DNA of 64,000 bases from Brachionus rotundiformis (taxonomy: Eukaryota > Rotifera > Eurotatoria > Ploima > Brachionidae). Each line of letters opens with the position of its first letter. Within the stretch, counting starts at the first letter, position 1. Location of the stretch: NCBI GenBank assembly GCA_016802295.1, contig JAESIW010000137.1:5396146-5460145 (forward strand), written 5' to 3'. The translations under genes were made by a program, and so were the position numbers. Positions 22,913 to 34,396 of this stretch are shown here, in pieces. Below the pieces are notes generated by a model. The model was not told the origin of the DNA. It was given only the letters and a program-made list of their open reading frames with translations, and did not search any database.

Positions 22913-23765
22913 ATTAAAAGTCTTTATAAAAGTCAGATAAATAAATTTTTCAAATATAAATTTTTTTAAATTTTAAATCCTTAAACTGACAATATGTACA
23001 TTTGGTTTCCTTATTAGATTGCTTATTGCTAGATATCGAAGGTTAATAAAAATTTAATGCATTACCTATTTTCTTAATTGACAACTAAAATTTTTACTTA
23101 ATTAAGCATCAATGAATCATTTCAAAAATTGAGATATGAGCAATCAGGTATAGAATTAATTTCATATGTTTCATTAAAAGTAAATGATTCGATTCTCTTG
23201 AAATATCTAATGAGAAGCTCATACAAATCTTGTGCTATGGTAATGCTAAAATAAAGAAATAGTTGATAAAAAATTTAAGGAGGATATGTAAGCCATTTAG
23301 ATTGAGAGGAAATCATATATCACTAATACATAAAATAAGATTAGATAACGGCTTCAAAATAAATTGAGATCAAAAGAAAAAAATTATTTCAAAAATATAA
23401 ATGAAGCAAAGTTTTTGGAACAAAAAAAGATGAATTCGATTAATTTTTAACGTTTGAAAATAACTGATATTAAAAAGAAATCAAGTATATTATGTTACAA
23501 AGATAAAGTTGGAGAAATATAAATAATTAGAATTTGAAATAATTTTAAAAAATTAAAAATTTATCATTTTAATTGAATAAAACTTCATATTTAATAAAAA
23601 TTAGGTAAAAATAAAGTATAATAATCAAATAAAAAAAGTGATATTAATGCGAATGATTTTATTTTTGAATTATATATAAAAACTTTTATTTTATTTAAAA
23701 ATCAAAACTTGGAAAAAAAATTTATTAGAATATCGAATTTTGTTTCATTGTTTGAGTAAAAATGA
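22913..23765. other. Intergenic, nothing recognised
   Basis: AT-rich spacer between the peptide gene (+) and the 3' end of ZIP gene C (-). No supported feature. Confidence 0.4.
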
Positions 23766-25648
23766 TTAGTTATCAAACATGTGTTGAATGTCACTTTCGA
23801 ACATAGCGATTATTGCCATTAAACCTTAATTAAAATTTATGTCGAATTAGTTGATGGATTTAAAAAAAAATATAATTTACAGACCCACTCCAATTAAAAT
23901 TCCAAAACTTTGTATCAAAAAGCTTGAAATACTGTCATCTTCTTTATTTTCAGAAAGTTCAGGTATCTAGGTTATATTTAAATATTTTTTTGCTTCATAT
24001 TATTTCTATAAATTACCATATCTACTAACGAAATGTACAAAAAAGTACCAGCAATGAACATATATGACAAATTTGTGAACAAAACAAAGCCACCAATTAA
24101 TAAACCAACAAGAACTCCAAACATGCAAAGTATTCCACTGATAGCGTTGAAGAATAGGGCTTTTCTTAACGAGACTCCTGCACGTCTGAGAACAGCAAAG
24201 TCTCCGATTTCATGCGGAAGCTCGTGGCAAAGAACAGCAATAGCTGTGCCAAATCCGGTGGTCAAGCTTGAGCCAAAAGAGACCCCGATGGCCAAGCCGT
24301 CTGCAAAATTGTGCAAGCCATCGCCCATCAGAACCATCCAAGCAATCAACTTAATGTCAGTGAGCTCTTTTTCGTGTTTTATGTGATGGTCATGGTGAGC
24401 TTTTTCCCTTGGTGATTTGTATATATGGTGCGAATGTCCGTGTTTATTGGACTTTCTTGGTTGGTAATCTACTTCAGGTGTGCAAACACACTTTTGATTT
24501 GTTGCCACCGGAATTAATTTACTTTCTGTATCACTGCTACAGTAAGATCCGTGTGACGATGCTGTAACCAAGTTACAAGCATCTGTATTCAGCGCATGTT
24601 TGTGAAAATGTCTTACCTCTATCTCAGAATCATGATGTTCAATATCTACATTACATGGATTATTGGGCAAATATTGTGCGATATATTTTAAATCTTTGTT
24701 TGCATGAAGCATTATATAAGATTGCCCCTCGATTTTATCAGGTGCATTTTCATCTACGGCCATCTCCAGTTCTTTATGCTTAAATATAATTATTAAAAAT
24801 AAAAAAATTGATAATTTCTTTTACCTTTTTTTCTTTTCTTGCTCTTCGAATCATCATTACTTTTTCAATTAGGAAAAATAGATAAATGCCTCCAGCTGCT
24901 GCTAGTCCTTTAAAAACTTCGGAACTACAATGAACATGTTTGTGTTTATGATCATGTTCGATGAACGCATGTGGAATCAGATGCAGTAAACTGTCCCCTG
25001 ATAGGGTACCAACAGCTAAAGCTACTAAAAACTGAAAAAAATAATTAAACTTTTCCGATTCAATCGATGGTACAATCAGATAACACAAAATACCAATTAT
25101 GGTTATCACTATAGCTGATACAAAAGCCAAAACAAAATCTTTAAAATCAAAATTGATTTGATTATAATAAAAAATATTCAACTACTTTTATATTCAATTT
25201 TATGATCTATTTTCTGGGAAAAACAAGAAACCATTCCATAAACAAAATATGGACAGCTATTAAGAAAATTCTCTGGTTCTAGATTTTTATCGCCATCATC
25301 AGATTTGACAAAATTGAACATTTCATCTATTTTGGTCCTTAGGCAATTAGCATCAATATTTGGCATCTCTTGGTGACTGTGGTCATGACTGTCATGACTA
25401 TGATCATACTCAATTTGAATTTTAACTGTATTTTTTATATTTGAACTAAGTGAGTCTAGAAATAATTTAAATTGCTGATTATTGATGCTTTGGTGCTTTT
25501 GAGAAAAATTCTTGAACATCGTCTGCATTTTCAATTCCAAATTTTCTCTTAAGGCTGTTTTCCATTTTGGGTTTTCTTCGTTGACATTCAAATGTCCATC
25601 AACTGCACAATTTAATACTGTAAAATACGCAAAAAGTAACAGGTACAT
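23766..25648 (-). CDS. ZIP zinc transporter C, LIV-1 subfamily
   Basis: Five exons (25186-25648, 24825-25138, 24017-24778, 23885-23966, 23766-23824) encode 559 residues. A signal peptide (MYLLLFAYFTVLNC) precedes an extracellular domain with a short His cluster (YDHSHDSHDHSH). TM1-2 carry LVALAVGTLSGDSLLHLIPH, as in gene B; TM3 precedes a cytosolic loop with LKYIAQYLPNNPC and NKHGHSHH; the LIV-1 signatures HNFADG and HELPHEIGD follow. The tail ends in IAMFESDIQHMFDN. It lies tail to tail with gene B and is clearly its closest paralog. The TM4-TM6 coding tract is almost identical to B, while the N-terminal half and loop differ strongly. The donor of intron 4 reads GTCTGT, weaker than the matching sites in A and B. 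Confidence 0.95.
24085..24427 (-). repeat. Near-identical tract shared with ZIP gene B (inverted), copy in C
   Basis: Partner of 21169-21511. Outside this tract the two genes differ markedly at DNA level, except for the beginning of the next exon (PELSENKEDDSIS). Confidence 0.95.
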
Positions 25649-26924
25649 TTTTTTTCTAAAATTAAAAGCACGCTTGCCAAATTAAATTGGGAAAATGTGA
25701 AAAGCAAGCAGAATTTATAGACTTTATAATACTGAATTTAAAATGAGAATTTAGTTTCATTTAAGTCTGTGTATTTTTTGAAATAATGAATAATAAGTTG
25801 AATTTTGTTTCATTCACGTTTTGCAAAGCCAAAAATGATTGTAGCTATTTTTGATTTTAAGAAACTTAATTAAGCAAGTTATTTTTTCATTACGTAGTAT
25901 ATTCTTTTCTGTTTATTTTCTTAAAAGCTCATCACAAAATTTAATTTTTAATAATTTTATTATAGGAATTTAATTTTTTGTTCTTTTTAAATTTATGTCA
26001 TTTTGTTCTTTTTAATATACAACTAATGATCACACAAACGACAGAGAATTATTAATGTTAATTTTTTCAAAATATTGTTCAAGTAATTTTTAATTAATGA
26101 ATTTAACAGTTTTACCACAACTTTTTTTAATAAAGAGGTATTAAGCTTTTAAAGATATAGAATTTTTTCGCTTTCAAAATATTAGAGTCAAAATTTAAAA
26201 CAAATAGAGAAATAAAATGCAAAGTCATGTTAAGATTATAAAAATTAAATAAAAGAACTTATTTTTGTTTAGATCATTACTTTTATTTATTTAGAAGAAA
26301 TTTTTCAGTCAAGGAATTGTAGGCATATTGAAGTTTGTGATCAAAATTTAATGATCATGCCCAAAGAATAATTTTTTTCTAATTTTTTAATACTTTTTTA
26401 ATTGAAAAATTTAATGCAGAGATATATTTTTATGTGTAACAAAACATGTTAAACCATAGCCAACTATTGTGCAAAATTCTGCATGCATAATATTTTTGCA
26501 GAAATTTGCAGACATACAAAATAAAGCTTAACATTGTATGTGCACTTTCAAAATATAATTCTGCATTAGATTTTTTTTGTTAAAACAATTTTAAAACTTA
26601 TTTTAATAATAATTTTTGAGCATGATCATTTTAATTTGATCATAAACTTCAATACGCCGGAATTGTAAATATTAAGTTTGTTTTATTCTTAAAAAAATGT
26701 CAATTAAACAAAAAGATAAATAATATAAATATATCATCAGTTCATAGAAATTTGGAACTAGTTTTACTGAAGTTTACCAAATTATGCAAATAAGAAAATT
26801 TAAAAAGACCGAAGTAAGGTAATATTTATATGTTAATAATACCAGCATATAAAATTTAAAATTTAATTTAAATAAAATAAAGTAATAAATTGAAGTAAAT
26901 AATTACATTAAAATTACAATTATT
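25649..26924. other. Intergenic, upstream of ZIP gene C
   Basis: AT-rich spacer with the presumed promoter of ZIP gene C. No gene or repeat could be supported. Confidence 0.4.
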
Positions 26925-27178
26925 AATAAGTAGTAGTAGTAGTAATTACTGCAACTTGAAGCTAATCCAAGCAAAGCTCTAATGAGCTATAACAGTCGAT
27001 TCATTGTTCTTCGTCATCCAAACATCAATCTTAGCTTTAAAGCTGTTAAGACTTACAACATCAACAACTCTGTTTGTAAAATAATTAAAACGATGACTAC
27101 AATTCTTTCCTGTTTCTCGCACCAAGTTCTTGGAGTTTCTTCTAAGATTATGCCTCTTGCTCTCAGGCCTAGTGTTTA
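26925..27178 (-). mobile_element. Extreme 3' end of a LINE (non-LTR retrotransposon)
   Basis: Read on the minus strand, this shows the C-terminal end typical of the same LINE group as the 9.8-kb fragment: HRFNYFTNRVVDV, then VSLNSFKAKIDVW and a stop, followed by non-coding sequence and an ACT-repeat tail (AGTAGTAGTAGTAG on the plus strand at about 26929-26942). Only the last ~60 codons and the tail are present, a strongly 5'-truncated copy. Confidence 0.75.
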
Positions 27179-27179
27179 A

Positions 27180-27500
27180 CCTGTAGTTTATATTAATAAG
27201 TTTCTATATTTAACAATATAATTTTAAAATAAAAATATTAGGTCATTTTTTTAGGTTTTTAATATTTATTTAAAGCAAAAAAATAAAATAATTTTAAACT
27301 TTAATTTTAACTGTTGCTATTATTAGCATTAAAATTACTTCTGCTTTTTTAAATCTTATCATTTGCATAATTTGGTAATTTATATAATTTCTTGTATACT
27401 TTCTTTATTTAAGGCAATAATTTTAAAATATAAATATAAGATTATTTTTTCTAAGTTTTTATTTTTATTTAAAGCAGAAAATAAAATAATAATTTTATGT
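27180..27500. repeat. Imperfect AT-rich duplication
   Basis: The stretch near 27215-27300 (TTTTAAAATAAAAATATTAGG ... TATTTAAAGCAAAAAAATAAAATAA) is repeated imperfectly near 27415-27490. Low-complexity composition makes the borders uncertain. It lies just beyond the 3' end of the threonyl-tRNA synthetase gene. Confidence 0.35.
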
Positions 27501-27545
27501 TTAAATATTTTAAAATCCAACAACTATTAACTAAAAATGAAAAAT

Positions 27546-29799
27546 TTAGCAATATTTAGATTGATCTAATGGTTCAATAGGTTTCTGTGGCTTTGAATCA
27601 CTGGTCGATGTTACCTCAATGGAATCACTATTTCCAAACTCTTCTTCGGCATGATTTGTTCTCGACTCTGACAAAGCTTTAAATCGTCTAATTACTTCTT
27701 GAACTAGGACAGCTCCATGTACTTTATTATCTCTAGTTCTTACATTAACAGTATTCGCTAGCTTTTCTTGTTCACCAATAACCAAAATAAAATTGTAATT
27801 ATCCAATTGAGCATTTCTGACTTTTTTGTTCAGGGTGGTTCCCGAGTCAGCGTTATAGTCGCATTCAAATCCAGCTGCATATATATCATCTCTTACTTTC
27901 CTAGCATATTCATCAAATTTATCACTAATTGTTAATACAATGCATTGTCTAGGAGATAGCCAGAATGGCCATTTGCCGCCAAAACTCTCAGTTAAAATTG
28001 CTATCATTCTCTCAACGGATCCTAAGATAGCTCTGTGAATAATGACTGGTCTTTCTTTGGTACCTTGTTCATCAGCGGCGTCATAGTGAAGATTGAACCG
28101 TTCCGGAAGCTGAAAGTCAAGCTGAATAGTGGCACATTGGTGTGAACGTCTTAGCGCATCTTGAATAGTGATATCTATTTTAGGTCCATAAAAGGCACCA
28201 TCGCCAGGGTTTATGGTCCATTTTTGGTTAAATTCATTCAATGCTTCTTCTAATTGCTTTTCAGCTTTATTCCAAGTTTCTATCTCACCGAGGAATTTTT
28301 CCGGTCTGGTACTCAGCCTCAATTCAAAGGTAAAACCAAAAATGCCATATATGTGCTTCAGAAATTCCAAACAACTTGTTATTTCGCTTTTAATTTGAGA
28401 TTGCATGCAGAATATGTGGGCATCATCCTGTTGGAAGCGTCTTACTCGAGTAAGACCAGTTAAAGTACCTGATAGCTCATTACGATGTAAAACACCAAAG
28501 TCTGCCATTCGTAGCGGAAGTTCACGCCATGATCGATTACGGGATCCGAACATGAGACAATGACCTGGACAGTTCATGGGTTTAAGAGCAAATTTTTCTT
28601 TTTCAGCTTCGAATTGAAACATGTTTTCAGAATAATGTTGCCAATGGCCTGAAGTGACCCACAACTTAGAGTTGTAGACATTCGGAGTTATAACCTCTTG
28701 GAAACCACGTTTGCGATATTCACTACGAATTAAATCAACTAGCTTATTGTAAATAATGGCACCTTTTGGATAAAAGAAACAACTGCCAGGACTCAATTCG
28801 TGAAAAAAGAAAAGCTCTTGATCAACTCCAATTTTACGATGGTTTCTTTTGGCTGCTTCTTCTTGAAAATGTTGCCATTCTTTAAGTTGTTTAGAGTCCG
28901 GGAATGAAATGCCGTAGATTCTCTGTAGACTTTCACGATTTGAATCACCTTCCCAGTATGAAGACGAATTTTTGGTCAATTTAAAAGCTTTGATCTTGCC
29001 AGTGTGTCTCACGTGTGGACCTCGGCACAAGTCAATTAAAGGACCACATCTGTAAACAGTAGTAGTTGGTGTATTCACTTTTTCATTTAATATTCTCACT
29101 TTGAATTGGTTATACTAGATAAATGATTATTTAGTATTATATTATTATATATTTTATAGGAAATAAATACACCAAAAAGTCTCAGTAAATCTTCTTTGCT
29201 TATCTCCAGTCGTTCAAAAGGCTGTTTTTCATTGGCACCTTTTTTCATTATTTTTTCAAGCTCCTCGAAGTCATTGCTGGACACTTGTCTATTATCTAAA
29301 TACATGTCATAATAAAAGCCGTTTTCAATCGGAGGTCCATAGCACAAACATCCACCATAAGCTAATTCCATAGCTTCGCCCATCAAGTGAGCAGTCGAAT
29401 GCCAAAAGACGAATTTTCCCTCTTCGTCATCAAACTTAAGGAGTTTTAGGTTGCAATCGGCCTCCAGTGGACGCTCCAAGTCCCATAGTTCTTCATTTAC
29501 TTTGGCAATGACAGTGTTTTCAGCCAATCCTTTGCTTATTTTTTCAGCGATTTGAAGTGGAGTAGTTCTCCATGATTCACCATCTATTACTTTACCATCT
29601 GGCAGGCTGACTTTTATTGGAACAGTTGTTTTCGCTGCCAAATCATTTTTGTACTTTTGCATTAATTCATCCCAAATTTTGAGTCTGTGCTCGATAAAAT
29701 CTGGTCTCGGATTTAACTAGGAATTGGTAAATTTATTTTCTTCGAATATTCGCTAGCTTATGAGCTTACTTCACATAATTTCTTTAATCCGTCAGTCAT
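27546..29799 (-). CDS. TARS1: Threonyl-tRNA synthetase, cytosolic form
   Basis: Exons 29770-29799, 29171-29716 and 27546-29114 (phase 0 junctions) encode 714 residues, close to the human 723. The enzyme charges tRNA-Thr with threonine. Domains in order: TGS (PIKVSLPDGKVIDGESW ... VWDLERPLE type); the editing domain with HSTAH and CRGPH (metal-type HXXXH and CXXXH sites); the class II catalytic core with MNCPGHCLMF, motif 2 RNELSGTLTGLTRVRRFQQD and motif 3 GSVERMIAIL; and an anticodon-binding domain ending with VNVRTRDNKVHG. The long Lys-rich N-terminal arm of vertebrate TARS1 is missing. The start ATG leads MTDGLKKLCE into LNPRPDFIEHRL, the conserved beginning. The frame stays open upstream of this ATG (see the leader entry). 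Confidence 0.97.
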
Positions 29800-30102
29800 T
29801 TTCTTTTTGTTTAAAATTGATGAGGAATGTATTAATTTTGTGAAATTGTCAAACTTAATGTGACTTTTTAGTCTTAATAGTTTTAAAATTTTCAACGAAG
29901 CCGTATTTGCTATAAAAAAAAAGAAATTATATTTTCTAAATTTAAATCTAATAAATAAATATATTGAAATATTTATGATATATGTTGCAATAATTTCAAA
30001 TAAATATCATAGATAGATTTGTGATTTGCCACGATGTTTTCGTGCTATATTAAAAACTAAATGAGGAATTTCTGTGCTAATAAATGCTTTTTGTAAATTC
30101 AT
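29770..30102 (-). other. Possible alternative 5' exons of TARS1 encoding a mitochondrial leader
   Basis: Upstream of the cytosolic start the same frame continues without a stop to a T-rich acceptor at 29910, giving KILKLLRLKSHIKFDNFTK and IHSSSILNKKK before MTDG. A further exon 30033-30102, starting at an ATG, fits in phase 1 (donor GTGGCA, weak) and reads MNLQKAFISTEIPHLVFN followed by IARKH. Together this gives about 69 residues rich in Lys, Arg, Ser and hydrophobics and poor in acids, the profile of a mitochondrial presequence. In several protostomes one gene supplies both cytosolic and mitochondrial ThrRS (established). Inferred, no transcript support. Confidence 0.5.
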
Positions 30103-30993
30103 TTTTTTATTTAATAAGTAGAAGTAAAAATGTTCATTATATTTTGATCGATTGCAAATTGCAAAAATTTAACTTCATGCAAATGTAATTTTGTATAATT
30201 TTATTTTGATTTAGTTTAACAGAAATTTCTTTACATAGCCTTTAATAACTTTTAAAAGAAAATTATCAAAATAACTTAAATCGATTTTTTTATTTTAATA
30301 TGAAAAAATATATCATAAAAAAGTTAAACCTGATCATAATAAGATCAAAGTACTCATTCTTTACAAAATTTTCATTATGATAAAAATGCGCGTCAATGAA
30401 AGACAAATAATTCAGAAATATAGATTTCAAAATTTATTTAAAATTTAATTTTTAATTAAGTAAAACAATGAGTATTTCTAATTGATATTTAATGCTATTA
30501 TATATCTTTTAAAGTGATTTATTACTATGAATGTAATAATGGTTCATTAGAAGAACTCTTCAAAGAAAATATTAAATTTCAAAATCAAACCAATAATTAA
30601 AGATAAAACTATCAAACGAAAATTAACTTGACTTTGAAAACTCATTAGCTGGATCACAATACAATTTAGGTATTATTTTCGAGGGCCAGAACTTTTTTCC
30701 TTAGCATTTCTGATCATTTTTTTGCCATAATTATTAATTTCGTTTTTAGTGTTTTCCATCCCTTCTCAATACCATTAACTGATGATATTTTTGTAAAAAT
30801 TGCTTTTACCTTTATAACTAGAAGTACTGTTGAAAATTTTTGACAGTTTTATATTTCTTTTTGGTGAGTTCTAAATACTTCAAACATGTCTTTGAAGCAT
30901 TGAAAGATTTTTTTTATTTTAAAATTTAAAATAAAGCTTTTAACAAATAAATTTATTTTTAATTGAAATTAGTAGACAAAATTAAATTTTTTT
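30103..30993. other. Intergenic, nothing recognised
   Basis: AT-rich spacer between the putative TARS1 leader exon and the SH3 protein gene. Confidence 0.4.
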
Positions 30994-31455
30994 CTAATCC
31001 ATATTTTTTGTTAATTCGTTTAAATCAAAAAAAAACTGAGTTTCTGAACTCAAACAGTATTTTGGTACATATCCAATCTGGCCAGTTTGTATATTTTTGA
31101 CAAAATAGTAATTAATCATTTGAGTACTTGTATCGCTAATTAGAGCAAATCTTTCCATATATTGGGCTGAAATTTCGTAAAAACAAGATGATTTAAATGA
31201 AATGCAACATATGTAAATATCATTTTGATCAAAATGTTCGCTTGCATCAAAAATTGCTTCGCCATACTGGTCCAATCGCTTGATGCATTCAAAACAGCTG
31301 TTGTAAGGACAATCACAAGCATCTTCGTTGATTATTTTTACCTTGATTTTTGGTGCTTTTTTAATTGAATTTTCTGGTAAGAATTGAGATATTGAGTTTA
31401 GTTTTTTTGACTTGAAAAAAGATTTTTGAATGAATTTTTTCAAATTTCCAATCAT
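30994..31455 (-). CDS. Small protein with a C-terminal SH3-like domain
   Basis: 153 residues in one exon. The N-terminal 45 residues are basic. A Cys-rich patch CDCPYNSCFECIKR (48-60) follows, then an SH3-like domain from about 67 to 134: it opens with EAIFDASEHFDQNDI (the ALYDY position) and closes with TGQIGYVPKYCL, matching the TG-GYIPSNYV end of Src-type SH3 domains. The middle is atypical, with YYFV at the usual WW position. SH3 domains bind proline-rich peptides. No kinase or SH2 domain is nearby in frame, so this is a stand-alone adaptor-like protein or a fragment of a kinase-derived gene. The function is unknown. Confidence 0.6.
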   Translation of the reverse strand: MIGNLKKFIQKSFFKSKKLNSISQFLPENSIKKAPKIKVKIINEDACDCPYNSCFECIKRLDQYGEAIFDASEHFDQNDIYICCISFKSSCFYEISAQYMERFALISDTSTQMINYYFVKNIQTGQIGYVPKYCLSSETQFFFDLNELTKNMD

Positions 31456-31849
31456 TGTTTTGGTTTATTGATTCATTTTGAAAATAAATAGTTCCTTTTA
31501 TACACTTTAATTAATCAATTCCTTGTATGAGAAGAACATATCGTGCTGATTGCATGAGTTTTAATTATCATTAAGTTACATTAGTGCCCTGATTATGAGA
31601 CATTAAGTGCTTATTTTGAGAAATTTTAGAAAACTCTGGGATATCTGTTTTCAAAAACTTGATAATATTGGACAAAAATAGGTAAAATTTTTCGGGCGTT
31701 ATTGATATGAAGCATTTTTTTTTATTCAATTAAATAACTTTATGTAATTGTATCATTTAAAGAAAAAAAATATTCAGTTTGATTTTTTGCCAAAGAAATC
31801 ATGCTCGACAAATCTTGTATTATTTTCAGATTTTGTCATTTTAGATTCC

Positions 31850-32470
31850 GATAGAAAACAAAGACCAGTATCGGGATGTTACTAGGAGAGTTTCACAAGG
31901 ATGAGTTTAAGGACCACTTTTATTTTTAAATATTTAAGTTGATATCTTAATTCGCCTCTTGATATTAATTTTTTAATCAATACGGTATAACGATATTAAC
32001 TAAGACAACTCTCGAAAAAGGCTTAGGTAAATATTTAAGTGAATATCCAAAATTACCTCAGAGTTTACAAAAGTTTTTGGTGCTCTTATTTGATAAAAGA
32101 AAATCCTGAATTGGAAAAAGTACAGAAAAGAGCAACAAAGATAATCTCTGTACTTAAAAAAATTTAAGTACATGATAAGGCTTGAACTGTAAATCTACTG
32201 TAACTGATCTTTAAATGAGAAGTATGAGGGTTGATTTAATTTAGATATTCCGAGTCATGAATGACTATGAAATTGTTTTCTTACCAGATCGACATTTCGA
32301 GGAAACACCCAAAATGATGGAACAGCCTTCCTAAAGAAATTGTGAATCCGGAATAATTAGCGATTTCAAAACCAAGATAGATAAATAGTTAACTAATTAG
32401 TTCATTTAATAAGGTCGAATAACTCTTAAAATCATGACAAGAACGAAAGGAAGATAGTAAATAAAGAATC
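31850..32470 (+). mobile_element. Highly decayed LINE reverse-transcriptase remnant
   Basis: Scattered pieces of a LINE RT can be read on the plus strand in shifting frames. The RRVSQG..GPLLFLNI region near 31885-31940 corresponds to the VPQGSVLGPLLF motif, NPELEKVQKRATKI lies near 32100-32140, and a late W-NSLPKEIVN-like piece near 32315-32350. Many stops and deletions. An old, dead copy of the same class as the others in the window. Confidence 0.6.
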
Positions 32471-32897
32471 AATGTGTTGGAGAATTTGTTTAGGGTGAAA
32501 CTTGAAATGGAAAAATTGTTCCAGTAATATAAACAAAATAAAATAGATAGAAAATATTACCATTATATATAAAGCCTAAATTAATATTTTTTAATTTTAT
32601 TATTATTAAAGATGCTGTTTTTAAGTTTAAAATGATAAAACATTTAATATAGTTTGATTATAGGATAGATATCTAGATGCATGAATAAGACGCTTAATTA
32701 ATTAAAAATATTAAATAAATTCTTTCACGGAAAGAGGAATAAACAAAAAAATTGAACAATTAGTAACAATAATTATTTTTTTTATTTTTTAAAACTATTT
32801 ATTAAATAAAAATATAAATTCTATAAATTTAAGGTACACAAAAACAAGTATTTAGCCTGACTTTTTTATTTTTAAAATTCAGCTCTAACTTGGATTT

Positions 32898-34396
32898 TTA
32901 TTCCAAAGTAAATTTTAGTTCTTTTTCTTCAATATCTTCGCTTAAATCATTCAGACTGCCCGAGATTTTTAAATCGCTTTTTTCCAGCTTAATTAATTTT
33001 TCAATTTCACTACTCTCATTTAAGACATAATGAAGATATTCTTTAAGCAAACGACATACATAATTACAGCCAGTGGGCATAATTCCTTCACAAAATGAAA
33101 TATGGCCACCATATTTTGTCCAAACCATGGCTGTAAATGGATTTTGTTTTATTTTTTCAATCGGAAATGCTCTTGCTGGGCTAAACATGTCATCACCAGC
33201 ATTCAAAAAAATAGTTGGAACCTTGATGTTCTGAATTTTTGAATCCAAGCATGCATCCTTGTAATAGTCAAGCCATGAGGCGTAACCAAATTGTTTGCAT
33301 ACAAATTTGATGTCAAATTCCCTAAGAGAACTACACTGTTGGAAAAAAGATAAAATTTTTTTCGCTTATTTATCTATAATCTTACTCTGGCTATAGCAGC
33401 ACAGTCATAACGCTGATCGGCCTCAAATAAATGCTGATATCTAGGAATAAATTTTAATTTAAAACTTTAAATCAATTGTAGATTATTACTTTGAAAAATA
33501 TCTGCTTAATGAACGGCTTAAATGTCGATTAAACATGAAAAAATTGTGAGTCTTTTCCAATTCTTCACATGAGTAAATGGTGTTCATTGGCGCTGAGACT
33601 ATCATTGCGAAGGATATTAAAGAGTCTTCATACTGCTTTGCCAAATAACCACCGAGTTTGATGCCTCCCAAGCTGACACCGACTGCAAAAATTTTATGCT
33701 CCTTGAATTTATTGTGAACATGATTGACTACCATGTGTAAATCACTTGTGTCTGTGGCGCAATAGGTCCTTGGTGTTGTTAGTTCTACCTCAATACCTCG
33801 ATAGTTCATAACCACTGCAGTACAGCCCTCCTTAACAGCTTTGTCCACTAAATGCGTGACATAATTATCTCTAGAGCATCCAGTTAGACCTGGGAAAACG
33901 ATCAGAATTACTTTTTTAGGTGCATTTAAGTTAACCCAGTCAATGGCTATCAGACCACCGTCATCTGCTTTCAATATTTCTCTCTCATAATCTTGTTTAA
34001 TGCATCGTTGAATAAAAGCGAAAACAATGGTGTTCAAAGCTGCTGGAAAACACCAAATTGTTGGTCTATAACCAGTGTGAACAGCAGTAAACTTGTCCAG
34101 CATTTTATGCATCAGTGAACCCTCTTTGGCAATAATATCTGTCTTCTACTTGGAAAAGTTTTAAATAAGTTCAAAAAATATAAGTATCCTCTTACCGAAA
34201 GGTAGGCTTTGATATACCAGAGTAAATAAAGACAAATGGATATGTAAGCAATGTTTTGGCGTAGTATTACCAATTGCATTGAATAGATTGTCTCGTAAAT
34301 GTTAGAGACAGATTCTGTTCCATTAGAGACTAGATTTAACGGGTAAAGAAGGGTGTCGAATACGGTCGAGCTAATTAATGCGATCGTTGACGACAT
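32898..34396 (-). CDS. ABHD1/ABHD3-type alpha/beta hydrolase
   Basis: Four exons (34196-34396, 33490-34145, 33386-33440, 32898-33335; phases 0, 2, 0) encode 449 residues. An N-terminal hydrophobic segment (about 41-60, VILRQNIAYISICLYLLWYI) anchors it in a membrane, as in ABHD1/2/3. The fold's oxyanion region FPGLTGCSRDNY, the nucleophile elbow GVSLGG (Ser226), the acid in AGDDMFSP (Asp352/353) and the histidine in YGGHISF (His382) complete the triad. REFDIKFVCKQFGYASWLDYY matches the RSIREFD..F...FGY block of ABHD1/3. ABHD3 cleaves medium-chain and oxidised phosphatidylcholines (family knowledge). The C-terminal ~50 residues are acidic and unique. Assignment to ABHD1 versus ABHD3 is not possible by eye. 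Confidence 0.9.

Noticed and set aside
24033..24386. Plus-strand open frame of 117 codons antisense to ZIP C, and its counterpart antisense to ZIP B at 21210-21551
   Set aside because: They are mirror shadows of the conserved ZIP tract; their similarity to each other only reflects the shared tract.
26982..27179. Plus-strand open frame of 65 codons
   Set aside because: The minus strand is a LINE 3' end with an ACT-repeat tail, which explains the region better.
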